NCBI GenBank assembly: GCA_026929865.2
Contig: CM049398.1
Location: 16,358,501-16,422,500, forward strand
Reading direction: 5' to 3'
From: Hyperoplus lanceolatus
Taxonomy: Eukaryota > Chordata > Actinopteri > Uranoscopiformes > Ammodytidae
Length of the DNA: 64,000 nt
Positions 1 through 10,784 of the stretch are shown piece by piece (the stretch's first letter is position 1; every line of letters starts with the position of its first letter). The position numbers and the translations under genes are program-made. Under the pieces are notes generated by a model. It was given only the letters and a program-made list of their open reading frames with translations, was not told the origin of the DNA and made no database searches.

Positions 1-645
1 GCAAACAAATCAAACATCGGAAGTGGATTTGGGGTTTAGCTGCATCAGCCCTGATTGATACTAAGCAATGAAAATGAAGTCTAGGACAGGGACAGTCAGA
101 CACACTTTTGACACTTTTTTTCTTTCATTTATTTGTGTGTCTGGCAGCACTCTCATGACAGACGGGAGTTCTCCCTACTCAAGTGAGAAAAAAGGAGGTA
201 TTGTTCTTGGTGTGTGTGTACAGGCCAGCCTCTACTGCCATCCCAGACTGTTGCAGGGGCTAACTCCTGTCAGATGACTGGGCAACATTCATACTCACTG
301 TTCTGGCTGAGAAACTGCTGAGAAATTAAGTGAGGCATTCACAGGGAAAAGAAAGACAAAAAATATTGACAGAAACGAAGAAAAGGGAAGAAAGAATGAC
401 TAAAAAGTGCACATGTGCAGGATTTCAGAAAGAGATATAGACAAATAGATGATTCTACCAACATTCCGCTTATATTTTAATCTATGTGTAAAAGTAGTTA
501 AAGTAACGGATTGATTAATACATTGAGAATAAGCAGTGCATGCTGATAAAGGCACAACCTGTGCCCATACTTCTACTGTAACAAGACAAGAGGTTGGTGA
601 ATCTGAGGTTGGTGAACACGACAAGAGGTTGGTGAATCGAGAGAC
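1..645. other. Noncoding stretch with a small tandem repeat
   Basis: No convincing gene. Around 583-640 a short unit reading approximately ACAAGAGGTTGGTGAATC is repeated two to three times, partly degenerate. The only long open frame here (minus strand, about 400-795) has no recognisable domain and overlaps the 3' UTR-like part of the adjacent LINE relic. Confidence 0.5.
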
Positions 646-1090
646 CAATTGAGGGGTGACCCTCATTTTCAATGGCGTTGAGTTCAAACAAATTCCAAGG
701 AAAAACAACAATGCATACACAATATTCAATGCAAATACATCAAATACACAACAACAGGTGAGGAGAAGAAAAAAACAAAAAAACAATTGAAACATTTACA
801 TAGTGGTGAAGAGTGGCAGCAATTAAAATGAAATTAAATGGGTGAAAGTACAATATAGCCTAATTAAAACAGTTACAGGTAGAGTTTGGCAGATTTAAGA
901 TAGTTTGTTTAAATTGATTAAAGGATATGAAGGTATTTAGTTTAATTTGTTGCTGTAAGTTGTTCCAGGAGTCGGGGGCACTGAAGCTAAAAGCTGTCTT
1001 TCCCAGCTCAGACCGGGCTGGTGGGACATAAAGCATGAGCATGTCAGTGGAGCGGGTCTGATAAACCATCTGAAATTTGCAACATTTCTG
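646..1090 (-). repeat. 3' end of a non-LTR retrotransposon (LINE relic)
   Basis: The minus-strand frame at 860-1069 has the typical end of a fish LINE ORF2, just past the reverse transcriptase domain: a PPARSELGKTAFSFSAPDSW block followed by N-LQQQIKLNTFISFNQFK. Homologous tails in fish LINEs carry the same ELGK-F-YSAP-WN-LQ pattern (family knowledge). The AT-rich sequence running to lower coordinates would be its 3' UTR. No RT catalytic core is present, so this is a 5'-truncated dead copy. Confidence 0.6.
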
Positions 1091-2335
1091 TTAAACATAA
1101 TGTACTGCATAGATTATAAAGTGGTTCTTCTGAAGTATGCATGTCATGACCTGCTTACACTGAAGAGTTATAGGACTTAGGGGCCAGGGGCCTCATTTAT
1201 AAAGGCTGCTGCACACAAAAACCTTGCGTCAACAGGGGTGAAATGTGTGTGAGCACTTTTCACCACAAATGTTGGTTATAGAAAGATTCTATGCTGAGAA
1301 GTATCCATATCCTTACACCAACTTTCACCGATGCGTAGAGCTCCTGCTAAACTTTCCCAACTCGTGGCAACACTTGGCCCCCAATATATTTAATCATTAA
1401 TATGTGTAAGTTTACCTATAGTTGCGAATTAGGCTACTGTAGTCTATGAAGTCATGCAGTTATGATGAAGGTTGAATTACTTATCAAATAGGTCTATACA
1501 TGTTTTGGTTCTATTTTTAAGTATTATTATTGGAAAACATGATACCATCATATATGGGTGTAGTAGTGGGATGACACGAGGCGGAGATCATGTGCGCACA
1601 ATTCACTGCAGGTGGGTATTTATAAAAGGAAGACTGTGTACAAGTGTGCGCCGCATGGATTTATAGATCTTACATTTCTTTTATGTACGCGCATTGAGTT
1701 CTATCTATTTCATCGTAGTTCTATACATTGCTAAGAGCATGTCATAATAAATAACCTGCTTGTGGGACAAAGGGCCAGTTAAAAATCTGTATGAGCTCCT
1801 ACACAATTGACCCTGTGTAATTTGTTGTCTCATTGAAACATACACACATCATGGCTAGCCTAGCACCATGGCTCAAAATATTCTAAGACGTGATGCTGTG
1901 GTGAGTCTGAAGTAATTATGTGCATGTCTGTGCATGTGAGAGACTAAATGAAAGAGCGAGTCATTGCCACATGATAACAATGAGAACAGCCACAACACAT
2001 CTTTCACTTGATTTTGAGGCCCAGACCCAACAGCCACTCAAACAGAAAGCAGGCAGGCCACCTTGCAGCAAATCCTGGACATGCTCAATGCACGCTCATA
2101 TAAACTATATAACTTTGCTTTCATGCCATAGTTTGCCACAACACCTTTCTTAGCACACAGTTGACTTAAGTAGATTCTGAAACCCTCCTTTGTACTGTAC
2201 CTTTGTAGAAACTGATTTTGAATTGGGAATCGTTTGAAATCGAGAATCGTATGATTCGAAAAGATTCACACACCCCTACAAAAAAATGTGTAGGGGTGTG
2301 TGAATCTTAACTGTCAGTTAGACCCCTTATGATGT
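1091..2335. repeat. Intergenic DNA with hAT/Harbinger-type termini
   Basis: At about 1187 a GGGGCCTCATTTATAAA terminus appears, a signature seen at the ends of fish DNA transposons. A weaker matching ATTTATA end lies near 1657, so a ~470-bp decayed MITE is possible but I cannot define its target duplication. No coding gene is supported. Confidence 0.3.
2261..2308. repeat. Perfect 20-bp inverted repeat, 8-nt loop
   Basis: Arms 2261-2280 and 2289-2308 are exact reverse complements around the loop AAAAAATG. The arm motif, read outward as TGTAGGGGTGTGTGAATC, resembles the end of fish hAT-type MITEs (GGGGTGTGAATCG...). The upstream ATCG-rich run fits a MITE body ending here, so this may be two transposon ends facing each other. 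Confidence 0.85.
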
Positions 2336-2404
2336 CATAAGGAACACTTTGAATGGCCTTGTGTCTGAATTGTGCTATATAAATAAACTTGTCTTGCCTT
2401 GCCA
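2336..2404 (+). repeat. Retroposon 3' tail-like sequence
   Basis: The motif TGTGCTATATAAATAAACTT followed by a short CTTGCCTTGCC tandem is the characteristic 3' tail of many fish LINE/SINE copies (ATATAAATAAA plus a short repeated tail). No body can be recognised upstream. Confidence 0.45.
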
Positions 2405-3107
2405 TAAGGGGAGATATATCTGACTGGTGTTTTTGAACACAGGCTTTCATAAAAGGTGGAGGTGGGTAAAAAGAGGAGGTTGTTTTTTTAACGTACTATG
2501 GAGTCTCTCGAAACACCTGGGACCCATATTAATTTTTTAAAACCATGAAAAAAAAAGAATTTTGCATAATAAGCAAGTTTCGCCAAAATTGTGATGAATT
2601 TATTTTAGAGAGGATATATGACTTATTTTTAAAGTTCTACACCTTATCTTACTCTGAAGCCATGTTGTTCATCCTTTTTTTATTAAAACACAAATTATTC
2701 ACTTTATGTGGTTGATTCTACAGGCATGCTAGATTCTAGGGTGAAAACACTTTTAATGAAGTGCCACTCAATTCATTTGAATTTATTATTCAGCTTTATC
2801 TAAAAAAAAGAATAATAATGAGAAAAGAGAACTGTGGATTGAACCTAAATGCATTTCCCACCAGTGTGGGACAGTCTTGGAAATGTGTACAGTACAGTGT
2901 GAGCATTCCAGTAAACACTGTGTCCTTGGAAAAGTGTTATTGTGCAGGGTGGTTGTGGAGCAAGTGTGTGTAAACACTTCCTGAGGGAGAGGTGGGGTTT
3001 TGGGGTGGGGGACAAGTTGGTTTCCATCCATTCACAGTATTTTTACACATTACTCATTAATTAGAGGGGGGGGCATGGAAATAAAGAACCAGTGGCGTGG
3101 GGATTTT

Positions 3108-3110
<3 letters not shown>

Positions 3111-3143
<33 letters not shown>
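3111..3143. repeat. (CT)n microsatellite
   Basis: A T-run followed by about 16 uninterrupted CT units just inside the left end of the hAT element. Confidence 0.95.
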
Positions 3144-3146
<3 letters not shown>

Positions 3147-3562
3147 TTATTAAATTATACATTTTATTATAAATTCACCCCCCACCCTGACCAGAATGCA
3201 CAACTAGCCACTTAATGCCAAATACAGATTCGAATTCATACACAATATAATTAGGGGACGTTTTAGGCTATTTTAAGTTTCACGTTCACGTGAGACACAA
3301 TCAGTTGTAGGTGCTTGACATACTCACATACTTTCTATATATCCTTTTCGTTTAAGAACTAGGCCAAATGTTCATTATACAACACTACTTAAGACAACCC
3401 AGAACAACTTCAGTGGATATACAGTAGGCCTACCAATGCAACTTAATCTAGGCAATCAAGGCACAATTAGCAATAAAATAACACAAAACATAACACACAT
3501 AGCTACAAGGACAGTTAAGGGACCAGTTAACCTGCGCCAGGAGAAGGTGTGTATTTTACTCA

Positions 3563-3769
3563 CTATTTGTAGAGGAAGGCCATTAGCTGAAGATTGCCGC
3601 TACCAGCTAGCCACTCGGTGCGGATATGGTTCTCCTCACTGAAAGTGCGATAAACTTTCTTTCTCTCCACACGCATCGGCCTGCCGTCAGATTTGATTTT
3701 TAATGGCTCCTCAATTGGCAGTTTGGTAAAATAATGTTTTACTAAATACTCAAAATCTCCACCCTCCAT
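3563..3769 (-). pseudogene. hAT transposase first exon (TTF/ZMYM-type), truncated
   Basis: The 68-residue frame begins MEGGDFEYLVKHYFTKLP and continues through a basic linker to TEWLAGSG. This layout matches the N terminus of the TTF-zinc-finger hAT transposases abundant in fish (W-LAG precedes the first Cys-rich half of the finger). The Cys residues themselves are not reached. The frame stops just after a possible splice donor (ATA|GTGAGT, exon end 3564), so this may be exon 1 of a spliced transposase whose later exons were deleted. It lies between the two termini of the 3090-5281 element and reads inward from the right end, as expected. Identification is from motif memory, not a search. Confidence 0.5.
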
Positions 3770-4350
3770 AACTGTTCTTGCTAATATGATAACAATGCAA
3801 ACATGCTAATCTCCCGCTATTGTTATTGTTGTTAAATTTCAGTGACGTTCATAATGATGCTTTGGTTTGATTGGCGTGAAGCCAAGGGCCGAGTGGCTTC
3901 CCGCCTCACCCTGACCAATCACAGGAGGGCAGTGTCAAGACAATAGGCTCACCTGATTGGTCAATCCTCCTTTCTTTTTTTCACTAAGGACCCACTCACA
4001 CTAGTGCCGTTTGCCTGTTCCGTGCTGCAGGAAGATTCAGCATGATTCCCCCCCCCCCTCCCCACTCCCCCCGCTGGCCCGTGGTCACACTGCTCGTGGC
4101 CTCGGCACGATTGCACGTTGCCTACGTCACCGTGAGCGTTTAGGATTTGGAGTGTAGTCTACATGTAGGCTATACAACTGTTTGTGAATATTTTCATCCG
4201 GCCAAATTTGCATCATATATTCCACTTCCACATTAGAGCATGATAATCCTTAAACTATTGTTTTTTTAAATGTAGCCTTGACGTAATAGGTCGCGGTGGA
4301 CAGTCTCATATTTGTGCAGCACGCTGTTTATTATTACTATAACGGCCCGT

Positions 4351-4495
4351 CATCAGACCATACGTACCGGATGGTTTTATACACATCGATCGCTCCATCA
4401 AGTAATCCAAGTCAGAACTTTTTGTATGGGCAGAGATCGTTTGTCTTCATAAAGTTTCTTGTTAAACCTTAGTGTAGGCTACTGTTTCCTTATCA
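4351..4495. repeat. Dispersed repeat, copy 1 (partner at 15719-15870)
   Basis: It shares long blocks with 15719-15870: ATCAGAC, CGGATGG, ATCGATCGCTCCATCAAG versus TTGATCGCTCAATCAAG, then ATAAAGTTTCTTGTTAAAC and GTAGGCTACTGTTT. The same order and spacing show a common repeat family rather than chance similarity. Confidence 0.7.
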
Positions 4496-4859
4496 CCGGG
4501 CCGCGGAGTCCTGCTGTGGGTTCATCTCCACCGCCATGCGTAAAGGCAGTATTATGACAGCTGACGGGAGGAAAAAGAAAAAAAATAATCATCTGACGAA
4601 CATGAGTAATCACGAAAACCTTTTTGCTTTGCTTTCTGCGCTAACCTATTTAGCTCTCCCCCTCTTTTATTAGCCCACACCTAGGCATACACACACGTTA
4701 ATTCTCACACATTTTATGTAGCTACAAGTCCAAGTGGTGGGCAATTCTGGTGCCGACTAGTAAGGCAGCGGACGTTAACGGACTATGCATCCTTAATAAA
4801 TTCACGAACGCCGCCTGTGCGCTTGCTTGTGCGCGTGTCATCTCATTAGCATCCGTACT

Positions 4860-4898
4860 TTGGCCACGGCACACCTCTCCCAGGTGTGCCGTGGCCAA
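4860..4898. repeat. Perfect 17-bp hairpin
   Basis: Arms TTGGCCACGGCACACCT (4860-4876) and AGGTGTGCCGTGGCCAA (4882-4898) are exact complements around CTCCC. The hairpin is GC-rich and very stable, and sits inside the TA-flanked MITE. Confidence 0.9.
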
Positions 4899-5289
4899 GG
4901 GGCTGTTCCGTGCTGGAATACGGATGGCGTGGTCACACTAGCCAAACGTTCTAGACTTTAGTATGCAAATGAGCTCGGGCACGGGGCCGCGGCCCTAGTG
5001 TGAGTGGCCCCTTAGGGATGCCAGCTTGGGCTGGCTTCCTCGCGGACATACAGTGTGCAGTGTTGTGTTTCGCCGAGTCTTCAGTATGTAACTTTAAAGG
5101 GGCGCTGTTTAGCGCATTGTGAAATGCTCAATGAGAGGAGAAAAATGGGGAAGAAATGACAGCAACACAGCACCAAAGAATTACAGAAACTGTTAATATA
5201 AATGTTTTTATTGGATGACAACTACAGCCTAAAAAACAGGGAAGCCTGGCTTCCCTTGGCCTCCGGGAGAAAATGCCACTGTAAAGAAC

Positions 5290-8200
5290 ATGGGTAAATT
5301 GCTTAAATGAAAAATATCTAAATATACAGTATATGACTACTTAAAAAGCAAAGAAAGCAGTCTAAGGAGGAATCTTGGATTGAACACCTCAGCAAAAAAT
5401 AAGGGTGTGCTAGTAGGAGATAGTTATAAGATAGCAACAGATAGAGGAAAAAAGATAGCCAGTAACACATAACTACATTACTCTTTAGTCAAATGCTTTG
5501 TGTGAAATTGTTGTCAGAGATGCGAGCTGAAGTCCAGCAGGATCATTAAGAGCCGAGCTACATCTGTTGCCTGCATTTCTGCTTGCGCCATCTTTGTTTT
5601 AATGCACTCCCTCCAGTGCTGCTGGTACATGTACGGAGGGAGTGGCCATGAGGAGGTACGGCAGAAAGTGGGGAGAGAGGTAGAGGAAACAACTGCTTCC
5701 AACAACATCTTTGAAAACCAGGTTAAGAGGAAATAGAGAGGTAATGATGGCGCTTTTCCACTGCATGTATCAGCTCAACTCGACTCAACTCGCATTTTTG
5801 GCGTTTCCACTGCGAAAACATGGTATCTGGTACCTGCAGCGGCTGCTTTTTTTGGTATCGCCTCGCTCTAGGTTCCAAGCGAGCTGAGCTGATGCTAAAA
5901 GGTGACGTCGACAGACGGCCGGCCGCTGATTGGCCAGACGGTAGTCTCTGCCGACGCTTCTGATTGGCCAGAGACTACCGGCTTCATTCTGATGTTTATT
6001 CTCCCCAACTCTCCGGGACTTTTGAGTGTATTTTGTCTCGCCGCGTACATCCTTCTCTGGCTCTCTTTCATTTGATTTGCATCACAGATCCGATTTTTTC
6101 CCCATATATTTGCTAAGCTCACCCAGTTGTGTTGGTTGTTGGAGAAGTTACTTTAAACATACGAGAGGAGTCATGTAGGGCAGCTAGCAGCTAGGCTAAA
6201 TAGCCTAGCCAGCTGGGACAGACATGATAGCGAGCGATTACATTACAAGCCTCGGACTGAACTGATTACCTCAATAAAATAATCGGGCTGAGACACGGCT
6301 TGCATTTGAAAACATGTATCCTGAAATAAGCACTAAACAGTCAACTTTATCGTGCCCGTGTTTACGTGCATAGGGATGTACGTGACGGGGACGCATCCCT
6401 ACAGCTGACTGAGTGGCAGAGTCAAACATCGGGACACCCATTTTTCGACCCTGTTATTACACAGCACAGTATATGTTCTGCTACTAGGGATGGGCGTTAG
6501 TAATCGAGTACTCCTCGTTTTCAAATGAACTCGATCTTGTAACAACAGTAGAGAAAACGCGTTTGGGGCTATAACTTCCACACCGAATATCCCACAGTCA
6601 AAAACATTATATCCACAGATGCCCACAAGTCAGCTGCATCTTTTTACATAGGCCACGCCTATTTGCGACAATATAGATTTTTTGCTACGTCCCAAAAACT
6701 GTGTCAGTCACCAAAACATACTCCTCCTACAGTTTTTGCCCGATTTGGACGAAACCAAAAGCATTATGCTCTAACCACTCCCACGAGCAAAGGTTGTATT
6801 AAGATTTTTTTTAAGACCGAACAGTAGCGCTTTAAAGATTTGCGCATTAGCTACCTTGTACCGAACTGCTAAATCCAAAACTATTTATACTATCAACACC
6901 AAACTTCACACATGTGTTTGTCCTATGGTCCTCAGGTTGGTTCTACATTTTCGTTAGATTGCTCCAAAATGGGGCGCCAAAAACACAAAAAGTATACATC
7001 TCCTTGAGCATCTTTCTCTCCGATTTTTTTGGCCTTTTGGTCTATAACTCCCAAACCGAACATCCCACGTTCAAACACTTTACATCCTTGGCCCCCGTTC
7101 ACAACTGCTTGCAGTTCTAGTTATTATTGTTGGCCACCGGCATCAACTGTTCAACAACAACACACTCAACCACTTTCTGCTGCCTTTGGTGAGCTTGTGA
7201 GCAAAGTGAAAAATAGTAAAGAAAAGAAAAGCAGGCCACTGTCTGTTACAAACAACACCTAGTTTGCTAACTCAGATTATCGAAGGTAAAACCACTATTT
7301 TGCTATACCCTTTGGTGGCAAAAACACTGAGCGATGAGATCAACAACAGGGTGAAATGAAGCTAGACGGCCAACTACATAACAGAATAATACTTTACTGA
7401 AAGTGAATCAAATTGATTGAGTTGAACAACTCCGGCTCTCTAAATTATTTTCCACACTTGTAGCCCTCACAATTAAGAAGGATTTAAAGGATATCAATGC
7501 CATTAAACTTAAAATGTTCCCTCCAATTCAACGGATAGATTTTGTATGATCTAGTGCCTGTCTGTCTGTCATGTTTAAAAATTATGGCTGTTACACCTAT
7601 GCTGCAGCCAGATTGATTGGTATCTTGGGGCATGGAAAAACTGCAGGTAACAAAGGACGTATAACTGCCATGAATGAGAAATTAATGACCCTAAGCTGAA
7701 CAACCGGCAGAGCTGCAACAAGTACAGGCACATATGTTAAGAGGAGAGAGCTACACTTACAGTATGTCAAAGCTTTGTTAAGAAAATATTGTTCATTAAC
7801 AGTAAGCGATCGAGTGTGAGCATTTTTTGTAAACCCTTCGTCTTCCCTTCTCCCACACCTTAATTGTATTGGAGCTTTAAGCACAAGTTGAGTTAAAGGT
7901 TAATGAATGAACACGTCATTTTACTTCAACAATGGCTAGCAAGCATTGGAGTAACGTCAACCGACACACCTAAACCTCTATATGAGGGCATTACTTGGAA
8001 AAAATTGCAAACCACCAAATTTGATGACCAAAATGAATTTTAGCCTGTAATTGGTATACAAGTCATACATCAAGCTGATTAATAAAAAACAACTTACTGA
8101 TATTTACTTGTGATATCCACGTCTATCCATGCATCTGCAACAGATCATTTGTTGGCTTATGGGCCTCTCCCATTTGTTTTTGTTACATTTTGCCCTCCTT

Positions 8201-9396
8201 AGGCAGCACCTTTGAGCAGGGTTGCAGTACTCCAGACAAGTCTCGTAGTTGAGACGGTCTCTAGACCAGTTTTGAAGGTCTACGTTTAGTCTCAGAATTG
8301 CATTTTTACTCAAACTTGTCTCGATCTCATAGAAGGAGGACTTGCACTGTACTGCAAACATATCACTATTCCCTGAGCATTGCATGATTTACTAGTTAAC
8401 ATTACTGTGATTGTATGTAAAACTTCCTGCTTCAAAAGAAACCCATAACATGACTTCTTTTCAAATCTGAAGTTTTTTCACACCTTACCAACGTCAGATT
8501 GGGGGTGGGGTATGTTGTTTTTCGACAATATCTGTTACTTTCCAAAACACAACAATCAGACATTTGACACCCACTTCGTGTTGTGGTTAGTGTCTCTGGA
8601 TGTGAGAATATAAACTGTGTTTAAATTCTTTACAATACTATTTGTCAGCCACGTTTTGTGACTAAGGAAACCTTTCAGGTGAGACTGTCTGAAAACATGC
8701 ATTATTATAATATCTAAAAATGATAATATGACGAGATGGTTGTCACGTGTAAAACAGAATAGTAGTAATTGGGTTTGAATTAATGTCATTCAGTTGTTTA
8801 TTTACAGTTAGTTTTAATAATCCTTCCTAATGCTGCCAGTTCTGATTATTAACAACCAATTAAATATAATGTACTTTATTTTAGATTTACAATTAAAGAT
8901 TCCTAAGCCATGCAAGTATAACAACTTATTAAAAGTGATGCTTAATTATAAACCTTTAAAAGACTTGCACTCAAAGTTTTAACCACCCCCAACAAAAGGT
9001 CGGAACAAATGCCCACAGTGTAAGCGTGGGCTTTGGTCCCAGACTCAATTTGTGCTAGTCCTACTGGGTCTTAACTATTCATCACAAAAGGCTGAATACG
9101 AGATATGAAGCAGCACTTTTAATTTCTGACTTATTTGTAAATTTTAAAACTTCTTCCGAGAGAAGCTAGAAGCTATAATTTCACATAAGCAGTGGCTACT
9201 GAAAAAATATCAAATATTGCATGTAAAGATAGCACAGCACACGTGGCATTTCCTAGTGTGTTGTTTCAATAAACAAAAACAGGACTGAGGAATATGTAGA
9301 GGACTTTGAGCTCTGCCCATTTTCAGTTACACCCATTCACACTTGACCTGAGTTTCTGCAAAAGATAGCAATATTGCTAGTTCTGGAAATTAACAA
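5290..9396. repeat. Intergenic or intronic DNA with decayed repeats
   Basis: No convincing exon. 5752-6150 begins GGCGCTTTTCCACTGC and carries GGTACC and CGAGCTGAG motifs, a widely dispersed fish nonautonomous repeat; its other end was not found. 5938-5985 holds the inverted pair GGTAGTCTCTG / CAGAGACTACC. TAGGGATGGGCG at 6486 looks like a hAT MITE left end without a partner. 6560-7120 contains two related passages (ATAACTTCCACACCGAATATCCCA and a similar one near 7043), so it is an internally repetitive element. Open frames here are short and have no domains. Confidence 0.4.
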
Positions 9397-9404
9397 AAAA
9401 ATAC

Positions 9405-10784
9405 AGGGTTTTTCCTGGCTCAGAATGGGCCTTTGGGGGGTCAGTACGCGACCAACTTTTTTGGGGTCGTGACAGTAAAGGCAAACGGTTTGTGTATTTT
9501 AGAGGGGTGTTGGGTTGGGAGAGGGGAGTTTCTGTCCAGCTCAAGAGCATTTCAGTCAGCCTGTCAATCACTGCGTTACCATGGAGCTCACTGACGCTTA
9601 TGAAATCACAATAAACAACCTGTAGATATGAAGTCAAAATACTAATAATGACTAGGCCTACCTGTTTAATACTTTAATTGTTTCTAATTGATCTAAACCA
9701 TGGAAGAAGGTAGGGCTGCTTGATTATGAAAAAAATCATAATCATGATTATTTTGAGTAATCACATTGTGTTATCACGATTATTAAAGACAGTTAATCAT
9801 TGATTTAAGAACATTATGCATTTATTTTACTTTTAACAAGGTTTTTTTCTAAAAACACCATGACTTTGGACTTTAAACAAAGGCCTAATTGAACTGAAAA
9901 CAGGGAGAATAGAAATAGGCTAAATAAGTGAAACATATTTTTAATAATTTAATAAAAATATGTCAAAATAAAAATAACCAGTTGTAAATGGTGTTGATAG
10001 GGCACGTCTTTTGCTAACATTGAATGTAAGGGCATGATTTATTTATGTCATGGAGCTGGCTGGATAGGCAGTTGCATTGTAGTGTTGACAGTTGTGGTGG
10101 CAGGAGTCAGGAGCTTTAAACTTCCTGTGTTTTTATTCATTGATTGCTTGGTCATAGACCACTATGACTCGACTTAAAGTGAATAAACAAATTGGTCGGG
10201 ATGTTTAAAGGTGCAGATCAGGTCGAATAGCCTATCACTTTTCTTTCTCTCTCTCTGTCTCTCGGTCGCGTATGTCATGTTACTCGCGTGTCCGTGCGTG
10301 ACAAATCTTGCACATTATTTTAGTTTGTTGTGAGTCTGAAGTTTTTTCAGACAACACAATTAGTTTTACCTTTATTCTCGTCATCTAGAAGTTTTTCAAA
10401 ACACCCGGCAATGCACAACATCTCCCTCGTACTCTCTGGACTAGCCGTTAGCGAAACTATCAGGTGAGGGAGGGGCCGAGCGGAGCTCACGGCTGAAAGG
10501 GTTTGCTGCATTTATAAGCCTGCATGCCCCGGCGAGCGGAACAATGATAGTTTAATAACGATTATCCCCGACCTGATTTCTTTTTTTACAACTGAGATTG
10601 CAAGTAATATGACTGGAATGGCGCGGAAATGGAAACACATTTGGAGCCGTTTTAAGTAGATTTTTATTTATTTATCTATATAATAATTTAAAAAAAAACA
10701 CTTTGGCGCAGAGGATTTTCCTTTGGGGGGCGCTAAAATTCCTTTGGCGGGCGCCAACATTTTTTGAATGCAGGAAAAACCCTG
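9405..10784. mobile_element. CAGGG-ended DNA transposon with 5-bp duplication
   Basis: The termini are CAGGGTTTTTCCTG (9405-9418) and its exact complement (10771-10784), followed inward on both sides by related TTTGG-GGG-rich sequence. The flanks share AAATA (9400-9404, 10785-10789) but no 8-bp match. CAGGG termini suggest the hAT superfamily; a 5-bp duplication would fit the hAT5-type subgroup. A fragment of another MITE starts at 9711. No transposase frame is preserved. Confidence 0.6.
9711..9800. repeat. TAGGGCTG hAT-type MITE end fragment
   Basis: TAGGGCTGCTTGATTATG followed by AATCATAATCATGATTATTTTG closely matches the complement of the right end of the complete element at 33612-34636. 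Only this end is present, inside the 9405-10784 element, so it is a truncated insertion. Confidence 0.6.

Larger units (their letters stand above)
3987..5012. mobile_element. TA-flanked MITE nested in the hAT element
   Basis: The left terminus AGGACCCACTCACACTAG (3987-4004) and the complement of the right terminus AGGGGCCACTCACACTAG (4995-5012) match at 16 of 18 bases. Each is bordered by TA (3985-3986, 5013-5014), the duplication of Tc1/mariner-class elements. No transposase frame remains. It contains a perfect 17-bp hairpin (4860-4898) and a segment shared with a second locus near 15.7 kb. Confidence 0.65.
3090..5281 (-). mobile_element. hAT transposon deletion derivative with perfect 8-bp TSD
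   Basis: The ends are CAGTGGCGTGGGG at 3090 and the complement of CAGTGGCATTTTC ending at 5281. Both are flanked by the identical octamer TAAAGAAC (3082-3089 and 5282-5289), the 8-bp duplication diagnostic of hAT insertion. Inside are a transposase first-exon relic on the minus strand (3563-3769) and a second, TA-flanked element (3987-5012). The remaining transposase, including the catalytic and dimerisation regions, is missing, so this is a non-autonomous copy. The family is inferred from the CAGTGGC terminus plus the TSD. Confidence 0.85.

Noticed and set aside
6371-6401. TAGGGATG...CATCCCTA short palindrome
   Set aside because: Arms of only 8-9 bp with mismatching interior; could be chance or the edge of decayed repeats.
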